Part shown: piece after piece, positions 15,163-23,112 of the stretch
Layout: each line of letters starts with the position of its first letter
How positions within the stretch are numbered: the first letter of the stretch is position 1
NCBI GenBank assembly: GCA_022827325.1
Contig: JAJDTE010000213.1
Location: 1-27,513, forward strand
DNA from: VYFG01 sp022827325
GTDB taxonomy: Bacteria; Pseudomonadota; Gammaproteobacteria; Arenicellales; Poriferihabitantaceae
Length of the DNA stretch: 27,513 bases
Direction: 5' to 3'
Notes under the pieces: model-generated
What the model saw: the letters and a program-made list of their open reading frames with translations, nothing else
What the model was told of the DNA's origin: nothing
Database searches by the model: none
Program-made: the position numbers and the translations under genes

Positions 15163-16260
15163 CTATTCCGCCGCGTAGGGCCGGGAGGACCTCGGCTTGC
15201 CCCGGATCTCTCCGATCGGCGCCGTCAGCCCCATCTCCTCCAGGGCCTTCAAGACGGGCATGTCGTTGTAGGCGTTTTCCGGCGCGTCCGGCGACTTGAG
15301 CACCTTGAGCTCGTGCAGGAAGGCATACCCGTTGTTCATCAGGGTGATCACGTCATCGTCGAACACCATCTTGGCCTGGTAGGTCACCGGGTCGCCCCCG
15401 ATGGCGGCGGGGTTTTCCTCGTAGATGGCGGACCAGATGGTGGCCTTCGGATACCCCGTCAGCTCCGCGTGGAGAATCTCCACGGTTTCCTCGGGGTGGT
15501 CGATGATGAACTGCATGGCCTCGATTTCCGCCTTCATCCAGCCGATGGCGGCTTCCGGGTGCTGCTCGATGAAGTCCTGCCGCATCAGCGTGAAGTCGGC
15601 ATCGGTCTCACCCCATGGCGCCCCGGTGGCGACATACTTGGCGTGGCCGGCCTCGACCACCCGCCTGGCATGGGGCTCCCACATGGCGGCGCCCCCCTCC
15701 AGCTTGCCCGCCTCCAGGTTGCTGGTGATGACCTCGATGGTCATGCTGAGGCGTTCGGAAGGCTCGAATGCGCCCTTGGCGATGATGGAATCCACGAAGC
15801 GGTTGGCACAGGTGCCGCGGTGAACGGCAAAGGGCTTGCCGGTCAGCCATTCCCCCGCCTCCTCCACGCTGGCGAAGTCCGGCGCGTCGGCCGGCACAAC
15901 GATCTTGTTGCAGTTCTGGCCGTTGCTGAACATCGGGGTGGACACCAGGCGGATGTCCGCGATGTTGCGCTTGGTGGTGGCCACCAGGGACGGCATGTCC
16001 CCCATGGTGCCGACCTGCATCTTGTCCGCGAGCAGGGCGTTGACCATGGGCGGTCCGGTCAGGTGGGCCTCGAACCGGACGGTGCTTCCCTCGGGCAGGT
16101 ATTTCTTGTGCAGTTCCTTGTGCTTGATGATGACGCCGTTCCAGCCGCCGGTCCAGTACGGATGATAGCCGTACGTGATGTCGACCGCATCGGCGGCCAT
16201 CAGGCGGGTGCTGAACAGCAGCAGTCCCGCAATAACGAGTTTTATGGTTACTCTAAACAT
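15163..16260 (-). CDS. ABC transporter periplasmic substrate-binding protein (nitrate/sulfonate/taurine class)
   Basis: A 365-residue binding protein of the NrtA/SsuA/TauA type. Residues 1-22 look like a Sec signal peptide (MFRVTIKLVIAGLLLFS then TRLMA), so the mature protein begins near ADAVDITYG in the periplasm. Typical segments follow: MVNALLADKMQVGTMGDMPS, the hinge GKPFAVHRGTCANRFVD, and GGAAMWEPHA. These are common to the class and do not reveal the ligand. I start at ATG 16260; 19 more upstream codons are open but precede the signal sequence. It is the last gene of the five-gene transporter operon, 31 nt after the first-listed ATPase. There is no lipobox cysteine, so it is probably soluble. 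Confidence 0.9.
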   Translation of the reverse strand: MFRVTIKLVIAGLLLFSTRLMAADAVDITYGYHPYWTGGWNGVIIKHKELHKKYLPEGSTVRFEAHLTGPPMVNALLADKMQVGTMGDMPSLVATTKRNIADIRLVSTPMFSNGQNCNKIVVPADAPDFASVEEAGEWLTGKPFAVHRGTCANRFVDSIIAKGAFEPSERLSMTIEVITSNLEAGKLEGGAAMWEPHARRVVEAGHAKYVATGAPWGETDADFTLMRQDFIEQHPEAAIGWMKAEIEAMQFIIDHPEETVEILHAELTGYPKATIWSAIYEENPAAIGGDPVTYQAKMVFDDDVITLMNNGYAFLHELKVLKSPDAPENAYNDMPVLKALEEMGLTAPIGEIRGKPRSSRPYAAE

Positions 16261-16291
16261 GCTGATACTTTGGGTTGGTGTGGGAAATCGG

Positions 16292-17092
16292 TCAGGCGGA
16301 TGCCTCCAGGCCTGCATAGAGGTGGTGCATCGCCTCTTGTTTCAATTTAAGGTATTGGGTCGTGGTGGTCACGTCAATGGTTCTCGGCCGCGGCAGGTCG
16401 ATCTCGATCACCTGGGTGATGTTGTCTGGCGGCTCCGCCATCACGTAGATCCGGTCCGCCAGGAACAGGGCCTCCTCGAGCTCGGAGGTGATGAACAGCG
16501 TTGACAGCCTGCTGTCCTCGAAGAGCTTGAGATAGTATTCCTGCAGCAGTTCACGCGTCATGACGTCGAGGCCCCGGAAGGGCTCGTCGAGAATCATGAT
16601 GTCGGGGCTGTTGATGAGCGCCTGGGCAATTTCCGCGCGGCGTTTCATGCCGCCCGAAAGCTGCCCCGGGTACTTGTCCTTGAAATCGATCAGGCCGAAG
16701 CGCTCCAGCAGTTCCTCCGCCCGCACCTTTGCCTCCTGCCTGGAGATGGCTTTGCGCACCAGGGGGCCGAAGATGACGTTGTCCGTCACGGACATCCAGG
16801 GCCACAGGGCCGTTTCCTGGAAGACCATGATCCGGTCCTCTCCCGGCCCCGTGATCGGCCGTTCGTCGATGGTCATGCTGCCGGCGTCCGGCGCCAGGTA
16901 GCCCGCGAGCAGGTAGGCGAGGGTGGACTTGCCGCATCCCGACTGACCCATCACGACGTTGAGCAGGCCGGGCTCGAATTCGACGCTCAGGTTCTCGATC
17001 ACGCTGACCGGCTGGGCGTCCGGTCCGAGGAAACCCCTGGTGAGGCCGTCGACCCGGATATGTCCCTTGAGCTGGCCGGCGGGATCGCTCAT
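16292..17092 (-). CDS. ABC transporter ATPase 1, H-switch histidine replaced by serine
   Basis: This 266-residue nucleotide-binding subunit powers the importer from the cytoplasmic side. Walker A is GQSGCGKST (49-57), the Q-loop glutamine is Q92 in MVFQETALWPW, the signature is LSGGM (145-149), and Walker B is IMILDE with catalytic glutamate E170. The switch position, normally THD, reads ITSELEEALFLADRI, so the histidine is Ser203. Everything else is normal, and the DNA codes this unambiguously. Its partner ATPase keeps the histidine but has an altered signature. I start at ATG 17092, overlapping the upstream permease stop (ATGA). The C-terminal IDLPRPRTID is shared with the SsuB/TauB/NrtD branch. 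Confidence 0.93.
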   Translation of the reverse strand: MSDPAGQLKGHIRVDGLTRGFLGPDAQPVSVIENLSVEFEPGLLNVVMGQSGCGKSTLAYLLAGYLAPDAGSMTIDERPITGPGEDRIMVFQETALWPWMSVTDNVIFGPLVRKAISRQEAKVRAEELLERFGLIDFKDKYPGQLSGGMKRRAEIAQALINSPDIMILDEPFRGLDVMTRELLQEYYLKLFEDSRLSTLFITSELEEALFLADRIYVMAEPPDNITQVIEIDLPRPRTIDVTTTTQYLKLKQEAMHHLYAGLEASA

Positions 17093-17877
17093 CGTGTTTC
17101 CTTCCAGGGCATCATGCGACGCTCGATCCATTCCACCACCACGGAAGACAGGTATCCCGCCAGGCCGATGCTGATCATGCCGATCAGCACGACCTCCGGA
17201 GTGGAGCTGACATAGCCTTCCCAGGTCATCCGTCCCAGTCCGCTGTCGCTGGAGATCATTTCCGCGGCGATGACGACATTCCAGGTGATGGCGATGCCGA
17301 GGGTCATCCCGACGGCAATGGAGGGAATCACCGACGGCAGCATGATGCGCCGGAAAATGGACAGCCTGCTGGCGCCCAGGGACTGCGCCAGCCACATGTG
17401 CTCGTTGCGGATGCTGCGCACACCGTCGTAGACGTTGATCACGATGACGAAAAAGGCGCCGATGAACGTGATGAAGATGATGCTGGACTCGTTGGTGGGC
17501 CAGAAGAGGATCGATACCGGCACCCAGGCGAGCGGGGGGATCGGCCGCATCAGCTCGAACACCGGGAAGAACATCTCCCGGAAACGCCGGTTGGTGCCGA
17601 ACACCAGCCCCAGGGGAATTCCCAGCAGCTGGGCGATGACAAACCCGGCCAACACGCGCTGGAAGCTCACCGCCCAGGACTGCCAGTAGTCCTTGTCGGC
17701 GATGTAGTCCCCGAAAAAGGTGGCCAGCGTCTCGACCGGCGTCGGCAGTTCGCTGATTCCGGACACGCCCAGCACCACCGCCAGGTGCCACAGCACGAAG
17801 AAGGCGATCACGGAAGTGACGCCGCGCCAGCGGATCCGGGCCGGGGCAAACTTCTTCATGAGCGCGGTCCTGGTCAT
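17089..17877 (-). CDS. ABC transporter permease 1
   Basis: A 262-residue inner-membrane subunit of the binding-protein-dependent permease family, with about six membrane segments beginning near residue 19. MRPIPPLAWVP (110-120) and the cytoplasmic EAA loop (about 159-185, with AQSLGASRLSIFRRIMLP) that docks on an ATPase are clear. It is a paralogue of permease 2 from the same operon, sharing RPIPPLAWVP and the EAA loop layout. The start ATG 17877 overlaps the stop of ATPase 2, and its own stop overlaps the start of ATPase 1, both as ATGA. This tight packing suggests fixed stoichiometry. Confidence 0.93.
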   Translation of the reverse strand: MTRTALMKKFAPARIRWRGVTSVIAFFVLWHLAVVLGVSGISELPTPVETLATFFGDYIADKDYWQSWAVSFQRVLAGFVIAQLLGIPLGLVFGTNRRFREMFFPVFELMRPIPPLAWVPVSILFWPTNESSIIFITFIGAFFVIVINVYDGVRSIRNEHMWLAQSLGASRLSIFRRIMLPSVIPSIAVGMTLGIAITWNVVIAAEMISSDSGLGRMTWEGYVSSTPEVVLIGMISIGLAGYLSSVVVEWIERRMMPWKETR

Positions 17878-18758
17878 GCCAGTTCCCTCTCGCCGCGTTC
17901 GAACGCCTTCTTGGCCTCCTCGTGCACCGCGCTGACCGCGTGCTGCTTGAGTTCCATGAATTGCTGGCTGGTGATGGTGTGACGGTTGCGCGGCCTTGGC
18001 AGGTCGATGTTCAGGCGGAGCTTGATGGTTCCCGGCCGCGTGGTCATCACGACCACGGTGTCGGCAAGGAATATGGCCTCATCCAGGTCGTGGGTAATGA
18101 AGAAGACCGTTTTGTGATAGGTGTCGTAAATATCCAGCAGGTGCTGGTGCATGTTGGTCTTCGACACGGTGTCCATGGCCCGGAAGGGCTCGTCCAGCAT
18201 CAGGATGCGGGGGTTGTTGATCAGCGCGCGCAGTATCTCCACCCGGCGCTGCATGCCCGAGGACAGTTGTCCCGGGAAGACCTGCGCGATCCGGTCGAGA
18301 CCCCCGGTCCGGGCCAGCAGGTCCATACCCAGGTCGTTGGCCTCGGATTCGGGCATCTGCTTCTTGACCACCAGTCCGTAGACCACGTTCTGGAGAACCG
18401 TCTTCCACGGGAACAGCGCCCCGTTCTGGAAAACGACCACCCGGTCGGAGCCGGGCTTCGGGGGATCGTCGAGGGTGGCCAGCGGCTCCCCGTCCAGCAG
18501 CACTTCCCCGTCGGTCAGGTTGTCGAATCCGGCCAGGATGTTGAGCAGGGTGCTCTTGCCGCATCCAGACGGTCCCACGATGGCGATGAAATCGCCGGCG
18601 GGAATGTCCAGGGAGCATTTTTTCAGTGCCTCCACCCGTGCGCCCTCGGGGTCATAGATCTTGCCCACGTCCCGCACCTCCAGGTGGCCCAGGGCGCCGT
18701 CGGCCGCCGGCTGCACGCCAGGCGCGGAAGGGGAGGATTCGGGAGAGCCGTTCTGCAT
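17874..18758 (-). CDS. ABC transporter ATPase 2, altered signature LSSGM
   Basis: The second ATPase of the importer, 294 residues. Walker A is GPSGCGKST (62-70), the Q-loop glutamine Q111 in VVFQNGALFPW, Walker B ILMLDE with E190, and the H-switch H223 in FFITHDLDEAIFLAD. The signature reads LSSGM (165-169): the first glycine of LSGGM is a serine, the same position altered in degenerate sites of asymmetric ABC proteins. The N-terminal 24 residues are Ser/Pro/Gly-rich and lie before the domain, so a later start is possible. ATG 18758 has no strong ribosome site. It comes 10 nt after permease 2 and overlaps permease 1 by ATGA. Confidence 0.93.
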   Translation of the reverse strand: MQNGSPESSPSAPGVQPAADGALGHLEVRDVGKIYDPEGARVEALKKCSLDIPAGDFIAIVGPSGCGKSTLLNILAGFDNLTDGEVLLDGEPLATLDDPPKPGSDRVVVFQNGALFPWKTVLQNVVYGLVVKKQMPESEANDLGMDLLARTGGLDRIAQVFPGQLSSGMQRRVEILRALINNPRILMLDEPFRAMDTVSKTNMHQHLLDIYDTYHKTVFFITHDLDEAIFLADTVVVMTTRPGTIKLRLNIDLPRPRNRHTITSQQFMELKQHAVSAVHEEAKKAFERGERELA

Positions 18759-18768
18759 GGCCGGTAGT

Positions 18769-19569
18769 CTAGGCGGCGCCGATGCCGATTGCCTGGGCCC
18801 GCCAGCGCATCATGCGGTTGCCCGCCACCCGTATCAGCGCGCTGCTCAGGTACCCGACGATGCCCAGCGTGATCATCATGATCACGATGGTGGGATACTG
18901 GACCAGGTTGTAGGATTCCAGGATCATGAAGCCCAGGCCGTACTGGGCGGCGATCATTTCCCCGGCAACCAGCGAGAACCACGCCGCGCCCATGGCGATC
19001 TGCAGGCCGGTGAAGATCGACGGCAGCGCCCCCGGGATGATGATGTCCTTCAGGATGTCCTTGGGTTCGGCTCCGAGGCATTGCGCGGCGCGGAAGAAGT
19101 CCTTGTCGATGGAGCGGACGCCGAGCAGGGTGTTCATGGTGGTGGCGAAGAACGCGACCAGGAACGTCACGAAAATCACCGCGGGCTCGTTGCCGGGAAA
19201 GATCAGGATGGCGACCGGGACCCAGGCAAGGGGCGGGATGGGGCGCAGTATGCCGAGCAGGGCGGATGCGTATTCGTTCGCCTTCGCCCGCCATCCCATC
19301 AGAATCCCGAGCGGCACGCCCAGCACGACCGCGAGCACGAACGAGGTGGTGGCCCGGTAGGTGCTGTACCAGATGTGCAGGTAGTAGTCCCGGGTGAACA
19401 GGGAAAGGCCGTAGTCCGGGTCGGGATTGAACCACTCCACGACCACCGTGACCGGGTCCGGCAGGCGCTGGAACGAGGAGATCGGCAGCCATTTCACGCA
19501 GACGTACCACGCCGTCACGGTCAACAGGTAACCGGTCCACATGTTGAGGAGTTTCTTTCCCTCGTTCAT
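18769..19569 (-). CDS. ABC transporter permease 2
   Basis: A 266-residue inner-membrane permease and the first gene of the transporter operon. The first membrane segment is at about 10-28. LRPIPPLAWVPVAIL lies at 108-122 and the EAA loop at about 157-184 (AAQCLGAEPKDILKDIIIPGALPSI). It has an insertion with acidic and aromatic residues between the first and second segments (NPDPDYGLSLFTRDYYLH, about 48-65) in the predicted periplasmic part. I start at ATG 19569; there is no Shine-Dalgarno sequence on this strand, and ATG 19542 nine codons later is possible. Upstream in-frame codons reach 19851 but would cross the promoter and look unlike protein. Confidence 0.92.
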   Translation of the reverse strand: MNEGKKLLNMWTGYLLTVTAWYVCVKWLPISSFQRLPDPVTVVVEWFNPDPDYGLSLFTRDYYLHIWYSTYRATTSFVLAVVLGVPLGILMGWRAKANEYASALLGILRPIPPLAWVPVAILIFPGNEPAVIFVTFLVAFFATTMNTLLGVRSIDKDFFRAAQCLGAEPKDILKDIIIPGALPSIFTGLQIAMGAAWFSLVAGEMIAAQYGLGFMILESYNLVQYPTIVIMMITLGIVGYLSSALIRVAGNRMMRWRAQAIGIGAA

Positions 19570-19612
19570 GCGTGAATCAGGAGGAAATCGTTGTTTTGGT
19601 GTTCTGGTGTTG

Positions 19613-19687
19613 CCGGTTGTCCGGTGGCATGTAACCCGGAAACCGTGGCCGGAAGCATAGCGAATTAATCCCCGCCGGACAATCCGG
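19613..19687. repeat. Inverted TTGTCCGG sites flanking the transporter promoter
   Basis: CCGGTTGTCCGG (19613-19624) is matched in reverse by CCGGACAATCCGG (19675-19687), whose complement is CCGGATTGTCCGG. The two copies share TTGTCCGG in opposite orientation and are each near-palindromic (CCGG...CCGG). The second covers the -35 box of the transporter promoter and the first lies in the leader just after the start. They may be operators for a regulator encoded elsewhere. Confidence 0.4.
19654..19682 (-). promoter_or_regulatory. Promoter of the transporter operon
   Basis: On the minus strand TTGTCC (plus 19677-19682) and TATGCT (plus 19654-19659) are 17 bp apart. The predicted start near 19647 gives a leader of about 78 nt to permease 2. 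The stretch between the boxes is AT-rich (GATTAATTC) in GC-rich surroundings. No equally good promoter was seen for the divergent enzyme operon. Confidence 0.55.
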
Positions 19688-19868
19688 GCCTGCCGGGCGG
19701 CAGGAAAGCGCCCGGAAAGAAGGGGAATTTCCGCTGCCCCGGAACGTCCGCCGCGGGCTGTCCGATGACGCCACGGGCTGTCGTTGTGTCGCATGAGTGC
19801 TACCGCGCAGGCACGCAAATCCCTACCATTGTCCATCCCATATTCGTACACCCCCAGTCAGGCAGACC

Positions 19869-20705
19869 ATGGCCGGCCGCATTGCCGCATCCATCGAGAT
19901 TTCCCCCAGGCAGGCCCAGGAAAGCGCCGACCTCCCCGGCCTGTTCCCGGCGGGCACCCTGGTCTACATGACCGACGTCGGCACCGACAGCGCGGAGACC
20001 ATTGCCGTCGGCGCGCGCCGGCTGAAGGATCTCGGCTACTGCGCGGTGCCCCATTTCGCCTCACGGCGCCTGACCACGCGCAGGGTGCTGGAAAACCGCA
20101 TCGCCATGCTTGCCGCCGAGGCCGGGGTCGACAACGTGCTCGTCGTCGGCGGCGGCCTGGAAGCCCAGGCCGGCGAATTCGGCGCTTCCATCGAGGTGCT
20201 GGAGACCGGCCTGTTTGACCGATACGGCATCCGCCGCATCGGCATTGCCGGGCACCCGGAGGGGTCGCCGGATTTCTCCGACAGCGTGGCGGAGGAGGCG
20301 CTGAAACTCAAGCAGGCCTTCGCCGAGCGCACCGGCGCCGAGATGCGGATCGTGACCCAGTTCGGCTTCGATGCAAAGCAGTTCATCCGCTGGGCGGAAG
20401 GCCTGTCCTCCGCGGGCGTGGACCTGCCCGTCCACCTGGGAGTGGCCGGCCCCGCCAAGCTGACCACGCTGGTCAAGTTCGCCGCCATGTGCGGTGTCGG
20501 CAATTCCATCTCGTTCCTGAAGAAGCGCGCCGGCGCCATCAGCACCCTCATGGCGGGCTTTGACCCGGATGAAATCGTCGACCCCTTGGAGCGGCATGTG
20601 TCGGGCAATCCTGACGGGGCCATCCGGCAGATCCACGTCTTTCCCTTCGGGGGCATGAAGAAGGCCGCCGAGTGGCTGCACCAGCGGGGCAGCTGGTCCG
20701 CCTGA
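19869..20705 (+). CDS. Methylenetetrahydrofolate reductase-like protein
   Basis: A 278-residue TIM-barrel protein of the MetF family, which reduces 5,10-methylene- to 5-methyl-tetrahydrofolate with FAD. E10 in ASIEISPRQ matches the catalytic glutamate of FEFFPP. TQFGFDAKQFIRW (163-175) matches the family TQFFFD block with Q164. HPEGSPD and VFPFGG are in the expected places. The RGD motif that contacts FAD in MetF is replaced by VGGG (93-96), and the protein is somewhat short. It is therefore a divergent paralogue whose activity should not be assumed. The start ATG 19869 is the best domain fit; an upstream GTG at 19797 is open. It is first in a plus-strand cluster divergent from the ABC importer. 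Confidence 0.82.
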   Translation: MAGRIAASIEISPRQAQESADLPGLFPAGTLVYMTDVGTDSAETIAVGARRLKDLGYCAVPHFASRRLTTRRVLENRIAMLAAEAGVDNVLVVGGGLEAQAGEFGASIEVLETGLFDRYGIRRIGIAGHPEGSPDFSDSVAEEALKLKQAFAERTGAEMRIVTQFGFDAKQFIRWAEGLSSAGVDLPVHLGVAGPAKLTTLVKFAAMCGVGNSISFLKKRAGAISTLMAGFDPDEIVDPLERHVSGNPDGAIRQIHVFPFGGMKKAAEWLHQRGSWSA

Positions 20706-20810
20706 GATCCCGTCCCGCGGGGATCCCCCCGATCCCGTTTTCCCGCCGTCCGGGAGCCAAAGTGGCCGCCGGCGGTTGCAACCTCCGCCCGCGGTGCGCA
20801 TATTCGCTCT

Positions 20811-22046
20811 ATGGACAGCGCGGCCGGACACCCACCCGTCATCGAACAGGCCATCAGGATCTGGCGTGCGGGCGTGGATGCGGTCGACGGTGAACGCGCC
20901 ACCCGCGCGGCGCTCGGCGAGTCACCGGAGCAGCGGGCGGATGCGGTGCTGGCCGTGGGCAAGGCCGCATCATCCATGCTGGCCGGGGCGCTGCCCTTCC
21001 TGGCCCCCGGGGCCCGGGGCCTGCTGGTCACCAAGCACGGCCATGTGGACGCGTCGCTGCGCCGCATTCCCGGGATCACCGTCATCGAGTCCGGGCACCC
21101 GGTGCCGGATGAAAACAGCCTGGCCGCGGGCGACGCGGCGCTCGGGTTCATCGAATCCTGCGGCAGGGACAGCAGGCTGCTGGTGCTGGTTTCCGGCGGC
21201 GCGTCGGCCCTCGTGGAAGCCCCCGCCCCCGGCATTGGCCTCGACCGGCTACGCTCCCTCAGCCGGACGCTGCTGGCGGACGGCTATTCCATCGACCAGA
21301 TCAACCACATCCGCATCGGCATCTCCCGCATCAAGGGCGGGCGCCTGCTGCGCCGGTTTCCCGGACGCGAGGTGCGGGTCCTGGGGATCTCGGACATTCC
21401 CGGCGACCACGCCGAGTTGATCGGTTCCGGGATCGGCGCCGTATCGCCCCCGGAAGTGGCGCCGTTTCCCGTGCCGGAGTGGATTCTGGAACTGATGCGG
21501 GCAGCCCGGGGGGACGACGCCGAACATTCCCGGGAGGAACTTCCCTTCACGTTTCACAGCCGCCTGGTCGGCTCCAATGCCATGGCCAGGGCTGCCGCGG
21601 CCGGGGCTTGCCGGGACATGGGGCTGGCCGTGGCGGACTGCGCGGAATGCCTGGACGGGGAGATCGGGGCGCTGGCGCCGGCGCTGGCGCGGCGAATCGC
21701 CGATGGGGGGCCGGGGGCCTACCTGTGGGGCGGGGAACCCACCGTCCAGCTGCCCGGGAACCCGGGCCTTGGCGGCAGGAACCAGAGCCTGGCCCTGGCG
21801 CTGACCCTGGCGCTCGGCAACGGGCATTGCGTCCATGGCGTGGTCGCCGGCACCGACGGCACGGATGGCCCCACCGAAGCCGCCGGCGGAGTTGTCGGCC
21901 CGGCCCTGGACCGGGATGCCGGGCGGGAGTCCCTGGCGGCAGCCAATGCCGGGCCCTGGCTTGACCGGCATGGCAGGCTGTTCGTCACCGGCCCCACCGG
22001 CACCAACGTCATGGACCTGGCCGTGCTCATCAGGCAGGAGGCCTGA
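20811..22046 (+). CDS. Glycerate 2-kinase (MOFRL / GckA-TtuD family)
   Basis: A 411-residue enzyme expected to phosphorylate D-glycerate to 2-phosphoglycerate with ATP, feeding serine, glycine or glyoxylate carbon into glycolysis. Family blocks in order: VLAVGKAASSMLAGAL, VTKHGH, IESGHPVPDENSLAAG, VLVSGGASALVEAP, INHIRIGISRIKGGRL, LIGSGIGAVSPP, then the C-terminal MOFRL part with VVAGTDGTDGPTEAAGGVV and TGPTGTNVMDLAVL. The length is normal. The ATG at 20811 lacks a clear ribosome site but is the only start that keeps the whole family N-terminus. It follows the MetF-like gene by 105 nt and ends 3 nt before the proline-racemase-like gene. Confidence 0.93.
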   Translation: MDSAAGHPPVIEQAIRIWRAGVDAVDGERATRAALGESPEQRADAVLAVGKAASSMLAGALPFLAPGARGLLVTKHGHVDASLRRIPGITVIESGHPVPDENSLAAGDAALGFIESCGRDSRLLVLVSGGASALVEAPAPGIGLDRLRSLSRTLLADGYSIDQINHIRIGISRIKGGRLLRRFPGREVRVLGISDIPGDHAELIGSGIGAVSPPEVAPFPVPEWILELMRAARGDDAEHSREELPFTFHSRLVGSNAMARAAAAGACRDMGLAVADCAECLDGEIGALAPALARRIADGGPGAYLWGGEPTVQLPGNPGLGGRNQSLALALTLALGNGHCVHGVVAGTDGTDGPTEAAGGVVGPALDRDAGRESLAAANAGPWLDRHGRLFVTGPTGTNVMDLAVLIRQEA

Positions 22047-22049
22047 CCG

Positions 22050-23081
22050 ATGCAAAGCAGCCGGATTGTTCACACCGTGAGCTGCCACGCCGAGGGGGAG
22101 GTCGGGGACGTGATCGTCGGCGGCGTGCCGCCGCCGCCGGGGGACACCGTCTGGGAGCAGTCCCGGTTCATCCACCGGGACCAGAATCTCAGGCGATTCA
22201 TGCTGAATGAGCCGAGGGGCGGGGTGTTCCGCCATGCCAATCTCCTGGTGCCCCCGGTGCACCCGGACGCGGACGCCGCCTGGATCATCATGGAGCCGGA
22301 GGATACGCCGCCAATGTCGGGGTCCAACGCGATCTGCGTGGCGACGGTACTGGTGGAAACCGGGATCATCGCCATGCGCGAACCGGTGACCGAGGTCGTG
22401 CTGGAGGCTCCTGCCGGCCTGGTCCGGGCCGCGGTCCGCTGCAGCGGGGGCCGCGCCCGGGAAGTGACCATCACCAACGTGCCATCCTTCGCGGACCGCC
22501 TGGACCAGCCGCTGGAAGTCCCGGGATGCGGCAGCCTGCAGGTGGACGTCGCCTATGGCGGGGACAGTTTCGTGCTGGTGGATGCCGGGAATCTCGGCTT
22601 CGCCCTGGAACCCGGCGAGGCGGCGGACCTGGCCCGTCTCGGGGTCCGGATCACCCGGGCCGCAAACGAGCAGATCGGCTTTCGCCACCCCGAAAACGAC
22701 CAGTGGGACCACATCTCCTTCTGCCAGTTCACCGGTCCCCTGAAGCAGTCCGGCGGCGTCCTCGAGGGAAGGAACGCCGTGGCGATCCGGCCCGCGAAGA
22801 TGGACCGCTCACCCACCGGCACCGGTTGCTCGGCCAGGCTCGCGGTACTGCACGCCCGCGGCATTGCCGGTCCCGGGCAGGAATACGTCGCCCGCTCCAT
22901 CATCGATTCCACCTTCCGCTGCCGGATCGACGGCATAACCGAAGTTGCCGGCAGGCCCGCGGTCATACCGTCCGTCACCGGGCGGGCATGGATCACCGGC
23001 ACCCACCAGCACATGCTGGACCCCGACGACCCCTGGCCGGAAGGCTACCGGGTGAGTGACACCTGGCCGAGCCATCCCTGA
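22050..23081 (+). CDS. Proline racemase-family protein with Ser/Thr in place of both catalytic cysteines
   Basis: A 343-residue protein with the proline racemase / hydroxyproline epimerase fold. VSCHAEGEVGDVIVGG near the N-terminus, YGGDSFVLVDA (169-179) and GRAWITGTHQ near the C-terminus are typical. The first catalytic motif, CGHG in racemases, reads MSGSNAI (Ser90, with Asn93 where the His would be). The second, DRSPCGTG, reads DRSPTGTGCSA (Thr256). Known dehydratases for trans-3-hydroxyproline keep one cysteine (Ser/Cys or Cys/Thr); here neither remains. The frame is intact, so it is probably a functional enzyme of another specificity. The ATG 22050 has AGGAGG about 8 nt upstream. It is coupled to the glycerate kinase. 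Confidence 0.88.
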   Translation: MQSSRIVHTVSCHAEGEVGDVIVGGVPPPPGDTVWEQSRFIHRDQNLRRFMLNEPRGGVFRHANLLVPPVHPDADAAWIIMEPEDTPPMSGSNAICVATVLVETGIIAMREPVTEVVLEAPAGLVRAAVRCSGGRAREVTITNVPSFADRLDQPLEVPGCGSLQVDVAYGGDSFVLVDAGNLGFALEPGEAADLARLGVRITRAANEQIGFRHPENDQWDHISFCQFTGPLKQSGGVLEGRNAVAIRPAKMDRSPTGTGCSARLAVLHARGIAGPGQEYVARSIIDSTFRCRIDGITEVAGRPAVIPSVTGRAWITGTHQHMLDPDDPWPEGYRVSDTWPSHP

Positions 23082-23112
23082 CAGCCAAGACACCTCCTTA
23101 TATCATCCAGTC

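Noticed and set aside
21249..22712. A 487-codon minus-strand frame spanning two plus-strand genes
   Set aside because: It crosses a coupled gene junction of two well-supported plus-strand genes and has no family resemblance.
22050..23081. Reading the proline-racemase-like gene as a dead pseudogene because both cysteines are missing
   Set aside because: The frame is intact, has a good ribosome site, is coupled to the glycerate kinase, and the rest of the fold is well kept.
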